Positions 1 through 7,408 are shown, counted from the stretch's first letter. The stretch is 7,467 bases of DNA from Alphaproteobacteria bacterium (GCA_016869415.1 VGEI01000172.1:1-7467); one strand, 5' to 3'. Made by a program: numbers and translations. Notes: generated by a model from the sequence alone, not told the origin.

Positions 1-417
1 GTCGAAGCCGCCGTGAAGTCCGGGTCGCTGATCACCGCCCGGCTGGCCGGAGAATACGGCCGTGACGTCTTTGCCGTGCCGGGCTCGCCCCTGGACCCCC
101 GGGCCCGCGGCTCCAATGACCTGCTCCGGCAAGGGGCGACCCTGACCGAAAGTGCCGGGGACATCATTCAAGCCCTCGCAGCGCCAGCCGCCGCGCCCCC
201 GCTCACGATTTCTCAACCGGCATCTCAACCTACTGATTCGGATGTTGAATCTGCCTCAAAACAGATACTCGAGAAGCTCGGCCCAGCACCCACCCCGGTT
301 GACGAAATCATCCGCCAGTGCCATGTACCCCCGTCAGTTGTCCACATGGCCCTCCTGGAGCTGGAGCTGGCGGGACGACTGACCCGACACCCCGGAAATA
401 TGGTTTCTTTAATATAA
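1..417 (+). CDS. dprA: DNA processing protein DprA, C-terminal part (5' end outside window)
   Basis: The frame is open from the first base, giving 138 residues of a C-terminus. In transformable bacteria DprA binds incoming single-stranded DNA in the cytoplasm and loads RecA; many non-competent bacteria also keep the gene. The visible part starts in the last section of the Rossmann-like fold: the SGSLITARLA motif near residue 7, then the DVFAVPGSP strand-turn and the RGSNDLLRQGA motif that closes the domain, all typical of the family. An Ala/Pro/Ser/Gln-rich linker of about 25 residues follows, with more A+T than its surroundings. The last ~50 residues (ILEKLG to the stop) look like the winged-helix tail common in DprA proteins (LLELELAGRL recognition helix, then a short wing). 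It ends 54 bases before topA on the same strand. Identification is firm; the missing N-terminus cannot be judged. Confidence 0.93.
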   Translation, partial: VEAAVKSGSLITARLAGEYGRDVFAVPGSPLDPRARGSNDLLRQGATLTESAGDIIQALAAPAAAPPLTISQPASQPTDSDVESASKQILEKLGPAPTPVDEIIRQCHVPPSVVHMALLELELAGRLTRHPGNMVSLI

Positions 418-471
418 ACAATATATTAGACGGTAAATCTGTTTTTAACCATTGATTGTTAACCTAAGTCT
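418..471 (+). promoter_or_regulatory. AT-rich dprA-topA gap with TTAACC repeats and a CtrA-like box
   Basis: This 54-base gap is far richer in A+T than the genes around it. It carries TTAACC twice as a direct repeat, at 445-450 and 459-464 (14 bases apart, start to start); the second overlaps the palindrome GTTAAC. The first copy extends to TTAACCAT (445-452) and has TAAA seven bases upstream (434-437), so it differs by one base from TTAA-N7-TTAA, the binding box known for the alphaproteobacterial regulator CtrA. TATATT at 422-427 resembles a -10 box, but I find no convincing -35 at the right distance. There is no strong Shine-Dalgarno sequence before the topA ATG and no hairpin with a T run. 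A promoter or operator for topA is an inference from composition and motif. Confidence 0.35.
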
Positions 472-3108
472 ATGACTGCAAACCTTGTCATCGTTGAATC
501 GCCGGCCAAGGCCAAGACGATCAACAAGTACTTGGGCTCGGACTACAAGGTTCTGGCGAGCTTCGGCCATGTCCGCGACCTAATCGAGAAGGATGCGGCG
601 GTCGAACCTGATCAGGATTTCGCCATGCATTGGGAGGTCGGCGACCGCGCCACGCGGCCACTGGGCGAGATCAGCAAGGCGCTCAAGGGGGCCAAGCGGC
701 TCTATCTGGCCACCGACCCGGACCGCGAGGGCGAGGCCATTTCCTGGCACCTTCGCGAGGTTCTCAAGGAAGCCAAGAAGATCGGCTCCATCGAGGTCAA
801 GCGCGTGGTGTTCAACGAGATCACCAAGAACGCCATCCTTGAGGCGATGAAGCACCCGCGCGACATCGACTCAGACCTGGTCGAGGCCTATCTCGCCCGC
901 CGGGCGCTCGATTTCCTCGTCGGTTTCACTCTTTCTCCCGTCCTCTGGCGCCGCATGCCCGGCAGCCGCTCGGCCGGCCGCGTCCAGTCGGTCGCCCTGC
1001 GCATCATCTGCGAGCGCGAAAACGAGATCGAGCTCTTCAAGGCGCGTGAGTACTGGACCGTCGACGGCGAGTTCGCCACGCCGTCTGGCCAGGCCTTCAC
1101 CGCCCGCCTGACGCATCTCGACGGTGCCAAGCTCGACAAGTTCGACCTCGGCGACCAGGCGGCTGCAGATCGCGCCGTCGCGGCGATCAATTCCGGGGAC
1201 CCGTTCAAGGTCGCCTCGATCGAGAAGAAGCGCACGCGCCGCAATCCAATGCCGCCCTTCACCACCTCGACCCTGCAGCAAGAGGCCTCGCGCAAGCTCG
1301 GCTTCGGCGCGGCGCGCACCATGCGCCTCGCCCAGCAGCTCTACGAAGGCGTAGACATCGGCGGCGAGACGGTCGGCCTCATCACCTATATGCGCACTGA
1401 CAGCGTGACGCTGTCGCAGGAGGCGATCCGCGCCGCCCGTGCCCTGATCACCGAGCAGTACGGGCGCGACTATCTGCCGGAGCAGCCGCGCGTGTGGAAG
1501 ACCCAGGCCAAGAACGCCCAGGAGGCGCACGAGGCCATCCGTCCCACCGACCTCTTACGACGCCCGGCGGAGGTCGCCAGCAAGCTCGACGCCGACCAGC
1601 GCAAGCTCTACGAGCTGATCTGGCGGCGCACGGTGGCCAGCGAGATGGAGAGCGCCCAGCTCGACCAGACCGCCATCGACCTCACCTCCACGAACGGCAA
1701 GACAACGATGCGGGCCACCGGCTCGACCATCGTCTTCGATGGATTCCTCGCGCTCTACAAGGAAGACCGCGACGACCCGTCGGACGACGACGAGGACACG
1801 CGCCTGCTGCCGCCGATGAAGGAGGGCGATACCACCGCCCGCCAATCCGTGAAGCCGGAGCAGCATTTCACCCAGCCGCCGCCGCGCTACTCCGAAGCGA
1901 GCCTGGTCAAGCGGCTGGAGGAGCTCGGCATCGGCCGCCCCTCGACCTATGCCAGCATCATCGAGGTGCTGCAGGACCGCGGTTATGTCCGGCTGGAGAA
2001 GCGCCGCTTCACGCCGGAGGACCGCGGCCGCCTGGTCGTGACCTTCCTCGAAGCCTTCTTCCACCGCTATGTCGAGTACGATTTCACCGCCAAGCTGGAG
2101 GACCAGCTCGACGAGATCTCCGGCGGCCGGGTCAACTGGAAGGCGGTCCTGCGTGAGTTCTGGCAGGCCTTCAGCCGCGCCGAGAACGACAGGAAGCTGC
2201 CGCCGGTCAAGGAAGCGGTGAAGATCCTGATCGACGGCCTGGGCTCGATCCGCGACGTCATCGACGCGGTGAACGAGCGTGTGGCCCCACATTTCTTCCC
2301 GCCCGACCCGACCGGCAAGGACACGCGCAAGTGCCCGACCTGCGGCGAGGGTCAGCTGGGCATCAAGTTCAGCCGCAACACCGGCGCCTTCATCGGCTGC
2401 TCGCGCTATCCCGAGTGCCGCTACACCCGCGCACTCGGCGTGGCCAACGCCAACGATCCCGCAGCCCAGCTCAACCAGACCAAGACCCTCGGCGTCGATC
2501 CGGCCTCGGGCGAGATGGTGTCCTTGCGCAAAGGCCCGTTCGGTCTCTACATGCAGCTCGGCGAGGGTGCGGAGGGCATGAAGCCCAAGCGCGTCTCGCT
2601 GCCGCGCGACGTGGCCCCGGATGCCGTCGACCTCGACCTGGCGCTCAAGCTGCTCGCCCTGCCCCGCGAGATCGGTCCGCATCCCGAGACGGGCGAGATC
2701 ATTCTCGCCGGGCTCGGCCGCTTTGGGCCCTATCTCAAGCACGCCGGCAAGTACAAGTCGCTGGAGAACACGCAGGATCTGCTCACCGTCGGCCTCAATC
2801 GCGCGGTCGACATACTGGCCCAGCCCAACCGCGGCCGGCGCAATGCACCTCCCGCCAATCCCGGCAAGGAGCTTGGCGCGCATCCCGCCGACGGCAAGAA
2901 GATCACCGCTGCCGTGGGCCGGTACGGGCCTTACGTGAAGCACGGCTCGACCTACGCCAACCTGCCCAAGGGCCGCGAGATCGACGGCGTGACGCTCGAG
3001 GAAGCCATCGAGTGGATCGACGCGCGCAACGCCAAGATGGCCGAAGGCGGCGGCAAGAAGAAGCGCCGGGGCGGCAAAAAGGCTGCGGCAACCGCGGACG
3101 CCGACTGA
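472..3108 (+). CDS. topA: DNA topoisomerase I (type IA)
   Basis: TopA relaxes negative supercoils by nicking one strand through a 5'-phosphotyrosine, passing the other strand and resealing. The 878-residue length is close to E. coli TopA (865). The Toprim domain opens at the N-terminus with IVESPAKAKTINKYLG, including the catalytic Glu9, and carries the Mg-binding acidic triad D82-x-D84-x-E86 in TDPDREGEA. The active-site tyrosine is Tyr306 in LITYMRTDS, with Arg308 beside it. The central type IA body continues to about residue 590. One C4 zinc motif follows (Cys621, Cys624, Cys643, Cys649), then three topoisomerase C-terminal repeats starting near residues 673, 734 and 801, each with a G-R/P-F/Y-G-x-Y core, and a Lys/Arg-rich tail after about 855. 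The E. coli enzyme has three C4 motifs, so this is the single-finger, repeat-rich architecture. The ATG at 472 places the conserved IVESPAK motif at residue 7, as expected. No frameshift or missing key residue is seen. Confidence 0.98.
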   Translation: MTANLVIVESPAKAKTINKYLGSDYKVLASFGHVRDLIEKDAAVEPDQDFAMHWEVGDRATRPLGEISKALKGAKRLYLATDPDREGEAISWHLREVLKEAKKIGSIEVKRVVFNEITKNAILEAMKHPRDIDSDLVEAYLARRALDFLVGFTLSPVLWRRMPGSRSAGRVQSVALRIICERENEIELFKAREYWTVDGEFATPSGQAFTARLTHLDGAKLDKFDLGDQAAADRAVAAINSGDPFKVASIEKKRTRRNPMPPFTTSTLQQEASRKLGFGAARTMRLAQQLYEGVDIGGETVGLITYMRTDSVTLSQEAIRAARALITEQYGRDYLPEQPRVWKTQAKNAQEAHEAIRPTDLLRRPAEVASKLDADQRKLYELIWRRTVASEMESAQLDQTAIDLTSTNGKTTMRATGSTIVFDGFLALYKEDRDDPSDDDEDTRLLPPMKEGDTTARQSVKPEQHFTQPPPRYSEASLVKRLEELGIGRPSTYASIIEVLQDRGYVRLEKRRFTPEDRGRLVVTFLEAFFHRYVEYDFTAKLEDQLDEISGGRVNWKAVLREFWQAFSRAENDRKLPPVKEAVKILIDGLGSIRDVIDAVNERVAPHFFPPDPTGKDTRKCPTCGEGQLGIKFSRNTGAFIGCSRYPECRYTRALGVANANDPAAQLNQTKTLGVDPASGEMVSLRKGPFGLYMQLGEGAEGMKPKRVSLPRDVAPDAVDLDLALKLLALPREIGPHPETGEIILAGLGRFGPYLKHAGKYKSLENTQDLLTVGLNRAVDILAQPNRGRRNAPPANPGKELGAHPADGKKITAAVGRYGPYVKHGSTYANLPKGREIDGVTLEEAIEWIDARNAKMAEGGGKKKRRGGKKAAATADAD

Positions 3109-3250
3109 CGTTCATCTCATCGCGGCGCTGGCACTTCCTTGATCTGATCCTCTGCTGCCACGATCCATCACTGGCGCGCGTCCCTCGCCGCCTGCCGGTG
3201 CCTAACGACCACTCATCTTCTATACTCTTCGAAATACGAAAGGTTCTTTC
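3109..3250 (+). promoter_or_regulatory. topA-rnr gap with a possible -10 box for rnr
   Basis: This 142-base non-coding stretch lies between topA and rnr. TATACT at 3221-3226 matches the -10 consensus at five of six positions and would start transcription roughly 20 bases before the rnr TTG, but no good -35 hexamer sits 16-18 bases upstream. A tiny inverted repeat, TTCG-AAATA-CGAA (3228-3240), lies between this box and the start codon, ending inside the ribosome binding site. No hairpin with a T run follows topA, so read-through from topA into rnr is quite possible. The promoter call is weak. Confidence 0.25.
3238..3243 (+). promoter_or_regulatory. Ribosome binding site deciding the rnr TTG start
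   Basis: GAAAGG lies seven bases before the TTG at 3251, good Shine-Dalgarno spacing. The rnr frame has a stop at 3203-3205 and no ATG or GTG between that stop and the TTG. The next in-frame ATG (3350) would remove most of the N-terminal helix-turn-helix. Together these make TTG the likely start. Confidence 0.7.
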
Positions 3251-5470
3251 TTGACCAAGAAACCCGGGCACAAGCCCGGACTTCCTTCGCGCGACGATCT
3301 GCTCGTCTATATCCGCGAAAACCCAGACGTCTCCAGCCGACGAGACCTGATGCGCGCCTTCGGCCTCAAGCCCTCCGACAAGGCTGCCCTCAAAGATCTG
3401 CTGCGCGAGATCAAACCGCACAAGCAGCGCGGCAGCCGCGGCGACAAGCTCCCGCACCGCCTGCCATCGACGCTGATCGTCGAGGTCTTCGACGTTGACG
3501 CCGAGGAAGGCGAGGCGCTGGCCCACCCGGTCGATCCCGAGTTCGGCCGACCGATCCTCCATCTGCGCGGCGAGACGCCGCTCGGCATCGGCGAGCGCGC
3601 CCTAGTGCGCGTCGAGGGAAAGCGCCGCGGTCGCTTCGCCGCTCATGTCCTGCGCCGCATGGAGCGGGCGCCCGAACGCGTGCTGGCCGTCTACCGGCCC
3701 GCCCCGGACGGCGATCGCCTGCAACCCACCAGCCGCAAGGTGCGCACCGAGTTCATTGTCGGGCCCGGCCAGCAAGGCGGCGCTAAATCGGGCGAGCTGG
3801 TGCTGGCGGAAGTTCTGCCGCAACGCCGGCTCGGCCTGCCGACGGCGAAAATCATCGAAGTGCTGGGTTCGATCAACGCGCCGCGCGCCGCCAGCCTCGT
3901 CGCCATCCACGCCCATGAGATTCCGACCGAGTTCCCCTCCGACGCGCTGACCCAGGCCGAGCGCGCCAGGCCGGCGCCGATGGGCGAACGCGAGGATCTG
4001 CGGTCGCTGCCGCTGGTCACCATCGACGGCGAGGATGCTCGCGATTTCGACGACGCCGTGTTCGCCGAGCCCGACACCGATGCCGCCAACCCCGGTGGCT
4101 TCCACCTGATCGTCGCCATCGCCGACGTTGCCTGGTACGTGCGACCCGGCGATGCGCTGGATCGCGCCTCCGCCGACAGGGGCAACTCGGTCTATTTCCC
4201 GGACCGGGTCGTGCCCATGCTGCCGGAGCGGCTGTCCAACGATCTCTGCTCTCTTCGTCCCAACGAGGATCGCCCGACGCTGGCCGTCCACATGTGGATC
4301 GACGCCCACGGCCGCAAGCGCCGTCATCGCTTTACGCGTGCCATGATCCACTCGACGGCGCGCCTGACCTATGACCAGGCGCAGAACAGCGCCGACGGCC
4401 GTAGCCATGGTGCACCGCCCGCCCTGCAGAAGACCACGATCGAGCCGCTCTATGCGGCCTACCGCGCGCTGGCCAACGCCCGCCGCAAGCGCGGCACGCT
4501 CGACCTCGATCTGGAGGAGCGCAAGGTGGTGCTCGACAGCCAGGGGCGCATCGAGCGCGTCACCGTCCGGCCGCGCTACGACAGCCACCGGCTGATCGAA
4601 GAGTTCATGATCCTGGCCAATGTCTGCGCCGCGGAGAGCCTGGAGGAGCGGCGGCTACCCTGCATGTACCGGGTGCACGAGGATCCCGACCCGGCCAGGC
4701 TGGAAAGCCTGCGCGAGGTGCTCGACGGGCTCGGCTACCGCCTGACCAAGGGTCAGGTCATGCAGCCGAAGCATTTCACCCGCATCCTCGACTGGGCGGC
4801 CAACACGCCCTATCGCCATCTGGTCAACGATCTGGTGCTGCGCAGCCAGGCCCAGGCGGTCTATAGCCCCGACAATCGCGGCCATTTCGGGCTGGCCCTG
4901 CAGCGCTACGCCCACTTCACCTCACCGATCCGCCGCTACTCCGACCTGCTGGTGCACCGCGCGCTGATCCACGGTTTCGCCTTCGGCGAAGGTGGCCTGC
5001 TCGACGGCGGCAAGACTGTCGACTTCCATGCCGTCGGCGATCACATCTCGATGACCGAGCGGCGCGCCGCCGCCGCGGAACGCGATGCATTGGCCCGCTA
5101 CGTGGCGGCGTGGATGGCCGACAAGATCGGGGCTGAGTTCAGCGGCCGCGTCTCCGGCGTGACCAAGTTCGGCCTGTTCGTGGCCATCGACAATCTCGGC
5201 GCCGACGGGCTCATCCCGATCCGCAGCCTGGGCGGCGACTATTACCAGCACGATGCCGTGCGCCACCGCCTGGTTGGCCAGCGCACACGGCGGAGCTTCA
5301 CGCTCGGCGATTCTGTCGCGGTTCGCCTGGTAGACGCGGCACCGCTTACCGGAGGGCTTACTTTCGAGCTGCTCGGCGGCGGTATGCGAGCGGGGCGGCC
5401 GTTGCGCGATCGTGAGCGGGCCGCGAAAGGTCATCGTGAGCGGATGCAGCGGGGCCGCCGTCGCCGCTAA
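3251..5470 (+). CDS. rnr: Ribonuclease R (RNase II/RNB family 3'-5' exoribonuclease)
   Basis: RNase R is a processive, Mg-dependent 3'-5' exoribonuclease that degrades structured RNA in the cytoplasm and acts in RNA quality control. The 739-residue product has the full domain order: an N-terminal winged-helix segment (about residues 15-55, RRDLMRAFGLK), two cold-shock-type RNA-binding domains (about 70-230), the RNB catalytic domain (about 245-590), an S1 domain (about 627-708) and a strongly basic tail ending in RRRR. The Mg-binding aspartates are present in TIDGEDARDFDDAV: Asp259, Asp265, Asp267 and Asp268, corresponding to E. coli Asp272, 278, 280 and 281. Tyr315 in NSVYFPD probably equals E. 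coli Tyr324, which sets the final product size. The RNase II family signature runs from His545 to about Arg570 (YAHFTSPIRRYSD core). The N-terminal helix-turn-helix and basic tail favour RNase R over RNase II. Translation starts at TTG, an uncommon choice that may limit expression. Confidence 0.96.
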   Translation: MTKKPGHKPGLPSRDDLLVYIRENPDVSSRRDLMRAFGLKPSDKAALKDLLREIKPHKQRGSRGDKLPHRLPSTLIVEVFDVDAEEGEALAHPVDPEFGRPILHLRGETPLGIGERALVRVEGKRRGRFAAHVLRRMERAPERVLAVYRPAPDGDRLQPTSRKVRTEFIVGPGQQGGAKSGELVLAEVLPQRRLGLPTAKIIEVLGSINAPRAASLVAIHAHEIPTEFPSDALTQAERARPAPMGEREDLRSLPLVTIDGEDARDFDDAVFAEPDTDAANPGGFHLIVAIADVAWYVRPGDALDRASADRGNSVYFPDRVVPMLPERLSNDLCSLRPNEDRPTLAVHMWIDAHGRKRRHRFTRAMIHSTARLTYDQAQNSADGRSHGAPPALQKTTIEPLYAAYRALANARRKRGTLDLDLEERKVVLDSQGRIERVTVRPRYDSHRLIEEFMILANVCAAESLEERRLPCMYRVHEDPDPARLESLREVLDGLGYRLTKGQVMQPKHFTRILDWAANTPYRHLVNDLVLRSQAQAVYSPDNRGHFGLALQRYAHFTSPIRRYSDLLVHRALIHGFAFGEGGLLDGGKTVDFHAVGDHISMTERRAAAAERDALARYVAAWMADKIGAEFSGRVSGVTKFGLFVAIDNLGADGLIPIRSLGGDYYQHDAVRHRLVGQRTRRSFTLGDSVAVRLVDAAPLTGGLTFELLGGGMRAGRPLRDRERAAKGHRERMQRGRRRR

Positions 5471-5620
5471 GCCTGGCGGCGCCGGCTAGCTTGGCCTACT
5501 GGATTTCACCAGCGGGTTAAGCGACAAGACGGCATGACAAGGCCGTGTCACGCTCTGCCAAGCCATGGCATTCACACCGCAGCAGATAGCAATTATTTAA
5601 AAATTAACCGATTCTCGTTA
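5471..5620 (+). promoter_or_regulatory. Region after rnr with an AT-rich island, possible promoter and CtrA-like box
   Basis: After rnr the base composition changes, peaking in A+T at about 5589-5620. TTCACA (5571-5576, five of six to the -35 consensus) stands 17 bases before TATTTA (5594-5599), which is a poor -10. TTAT-N7-TTAACC (5593-5609) is one base from the TTAA-N7-TTAA box of CtrA, and GATTC (5610-5614), a GANTC site of the type methylated by CcrM in alphaproteobacteria, follows immediately. A five-base stem ACGGC/GCCGT (5529-5533 with 5542-5546) flanks the ATG at 5534. I see no terminator hairpin for rnr. If this is a promoter, the 5' part of the small reading frame starting at 5534 is probably leader rather than protein. 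Confidence 0.3.
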
Positions 5621-5839
5621 CCCTTTGGGCTTGAGTTGGGCGGATTCCATCCGGGTGACGCCCCGCTGTCCGTTGCGGTCCTCATCGTGGGGCTCCTTCT
5701 CGCGGCCATGTCTCTCGCCGACCTGTTCGCATCCCTGCCCATCCCGATGCTCCTCTTCATCGTGTGGCCTCTGGTGGCCCTCCTAAGCCTCCAAGGCGTG
5801 GCCGCTGGCACCTGTTGGACAGACTGCACTCGCGGATGA
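5534..5839 (+). CDS. Small two-helix membrane protein resembling DUF983, zinc ribbon absent; start uncertain
   Basis: The frame encodes up to 101 residues. From about residue 21 (YLKI) it resembles the second half of DUF983 proteins: GLELGGFHPGDAP, then hydrophobic helix one (VAVLIVGLLLAAM, about 47-60), a proline loop (LPIP) and helix two (LLFIVWPLVALLSL, about 73-86), then QGVAAG. DUF983 members normally begin with a zinc ribbon of two CxxC pairs; here the second pair position reads SLPF and the first is unrecognisable. Helix two also looks several residues short. G+C-rich third positions begin only at about 5620, so the true start may lie downstream of the ATG at 5534. The TGA stop overlaps the ATG of the S41 protease as ATGA (5836-5839), suggesting translational coupling and a maintained gene. 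From memory, DUF983 genes often lie next to rnr in alphaproteobacteria, which supports the match. The alternative is a decaying pseudogene. The function of the family is not known to me. Confidence 0.5.
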   Translation: MTRPCHALPSHGIHTAADSNYLKINRFSLPFGLELGGFHPGDAPLSVAVLIVGLLLAAMSLADLFASLPIPMLLFIVWPLVALLSLQGVAAGTCWTDCTRG

Positions 5840-7407
5840 ACACCTTGCTGCACACCAGCCGTGCCCGGTGGGCCCTGCCTGCCGCCAGCCTGATACTTCT
5901 CGTCGCGGCCTGTGCCGGCCCCCGCGAGTACAGCCGCTCCGACACCCCTTACGCCCTGCCCGCAGCCGCTGCGCGCTTCTTCACCACGACCTATGATCAG
6001 GTTGCCGAGAAGTATGTCCAGCCGATCACTCTTCCCGAAATTGCCTTCACCGGTATAGGCAATCTGCGCAAGTTGGACCCGGCCCTTACGCTCAGCCGGC
6101 GTGAAGCGGAGATCGAGCTGTTCTACGACGGCCAGACCGTCGGTACCTTTGCCGCCCCGAGCCGCAACGAGGCCGCCCTCTGGTCACAGCTGACCGTCGC
6201 CGTAGTCGAGCGGGGTCGCGAGCATTCGGCCAAGCTCCGCGAGGCCGAGACCGAGGCGATTTACCAGAGCGTCGTCGAGGGTGTGATCAAGCAACTCGAC
6301 ACCTACTCCCGCTACTCCGGGCGCGAAGCGGCACGGGAGACGCGCGCCGCACGTGACGGGTTCGGAGGGATCGGCATCACGCTCGACACCAAGGAGGGCG
6401 CGGTCCGTGTGGCCAACGTTCTCGAGGAGACGCCAGCTGCGCGTGGCGGCCTCAAGGTCGACGACATCATCGTCAACATCGACGGCCAACCGACCACCGG
6501 CCTCGAGGTGCGCGATATCGTGCGGCGCCTGCGCGGCGCGATCGGCGCCCGGGTGAATCTCATCGTCAACCGTCCTGGTGACACGAATCCGCTGGAGATC
6601 GCCTTAACCCGGGCGCTGATCGTGCCCCCCTCAGTCACCTACCGCCGCGACGGCAACACCGCCGTGCTGCGCGTGCTCTCGTTCAATCAGCGCACTACGG
6701 ATTCACTTAGCGAGAACATCCGCCGCGCCACGCGCGAGATTGGGCCCGACCTGCAGGGCGTCGTGCTCGACCTCCGCGGCAACCTGGGCGGGCTGCTCGA
6801 CCAGGCGATTTCGGTCGCCGACATCTTCCTTGCCGGAGGGCAGATCGTGGCGACCCGCGGCCGCCACCGTTCCAGCGGCCAGACCAGCTTCGCCAGCAGG
6901 GGGGACCTTGGCGAGAATCTACCCCTGGTCGTGCTGGTCAATGGTTCCTCCGCCTCAGCCTCCGAGATCGTCGCCGCCGCTCTTCAGGACCACGGCCGCG
7001 CGGTCGTCGTGGGCACCACGACCTTCGGCAAGGGCACGGTACAAACCGTCATCCCCATGCCCAACGAAGGCGAACTGATCCTCACCTGGGCTCGTTTCCA
7101 CGCTCCCTCGGGCTACCCGATCGCCGATCTCGGCGTCATGCCGGCGATCTGCACAAGCGGCAACGGTTCTGCCCAGTCCCTGCTGGACGGGGTGCGCGAC
7201 GGCCGGCTCACGCCGGCCTCGACCATGGTCGAGTGGCGCAGCGCCGATCACAGCGACATGGCCCGCATGAAGCACTTGCGCACGATCTGCGCCCCGGAAT
7301 CGAAGGAACGGGACGCAGACATGGAGGTTGCCCGCGGCCTGCTCGCCGACAAGATGCTCTACGCCCGGGCTCTTGACGCTGTCACACTGACGGCCAAGGC
7401 CCGTTAA
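5836..7407 (+). CDS. S41 family carboxyl-terminal processing protease, PDZ-containing, predicted lipoprotein
   Basis: CtpA/Prc-type serine proteases cleave envelope proteins at or near their C-termini. From ATG 5836 the 523-residue product starts with an arginine-containing n-region, a hydrophobic core (LPAASLILLV) and a lipobox ending at Cys26 (VAAC). Ala at +2, not Asp, would suit outer-membrane sorting by the E. coli rule. A helical pre-PDZ region (about 45-170) leads to a PDZ domain (about 176-250, GGIGITLDT, ending near the VNLIVNRPGD strand) and the S41 core (about 270-435). The Ser/Lys dyad is intact: Ser374 in SSASASEIV and Lys399 in TFGKGTVQ, 25 residues apart as in E. coli Tsp (Ser430, Lys455), with Gln403 completing the triad. 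A ~85-residue C-terminal extension carries Cys439 and Cys485, which could form a disulfide. A GTG at 5764 gives 24 extra residues but would put 35 residues ahead of the hydrophobic core, so ATG is preferred. No clear Shine-Dalgarno sequence precedes it; the ATGA overlap suggests coupling to the preceding gene. Confidence 0.93.
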   Translation: MNTLLHTSRARWALPAASLILLVAACAGPREYSRSDTPYALPAAAARFFTTTYDQVAEKYVQPITLPEIAFTGIGNLRKLDPALTLSRREAEIELFYDGQTVGTFAAPSRNEAALWSQLTVAVVERGREHSAKLREAETEAIYQSVVEGVIKQLDTYSRYSGREAARETRAARDGFGGIGITLDTKEGAVRVANVLEETPAARGGLKVDDIIVNIDGQPTTGLEVRDIVRRLRGAIGARVNLIVNRPGDTNPLEIALTRALIVPPSVTYRRDGNTAVLRVLSFNQRTTDSLSENIRRATREIGPDLQGVVLDLRGNLGGLLDQAISVADIFLAGGQIVATRGRHRSSGQTSFASRGDLGENLPLVVLVNGSSASASEIVAAALQDHGRAVVVGTTTFGKGTVQTVIPMPNEGELILTWARFHAPSGYPIADLGVMPAICTSGNGSAQSLLDGVRDGRLTPASTMVEWRSADHSDMARMKHLRTICAPESKERDADMEVARGLLADKMLYARALDAVTLTAKAR

Positions 7408-7408
7408 C

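Noticed and set aside
422..427. TATATT as the -10 of a sigma-70-type topA promoter
   Set aside because: No acceptable -35 hexamer 15-19 bases upstream, so only a general regulatory region is reported.
1555..2943. 462-codon open frame on the minus strand inside topA
   Set aside because: It lies wholly opposite a well-supported topA. Long antisense frames are expected where third codon positions are G+C-rich, and the product is a low-complexity Arg/Gly/Leu/Ala mix with no recognisable domain.
2331..3254. 307-codon + strand frame overlapping the end of topA and reaching the rnr start
   Set aside because: It is mostly out of frame with topA's zinc motif and repeats, is extremely Arg-rich, and its only unique part crosses the topA-rnr gap with no coding character.
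3602..4588. 328-codon open frame on the minus strand inside rnr
   Set aside because: It is a shadow of the rnr coding frame, with its skewed Gly/Val/Arg composition and no motif.
5471..5495. GC-rich palindromes (CGGCGCCG, GCTAGC) just after rnr as a terminator
   Set aside because: The palindromes are short, do not form one extended stem and are not followed by a T run.
5764..5835. GTG-initiated N-terminal extension of the S41 protease
   Set aside because: It would put about 35 residues, Pro/Arg-rich, before the hydrophobic core of the signal peptide. The ATG at 5836 gives a normal lipoprotein signal and an ATGA overlap.
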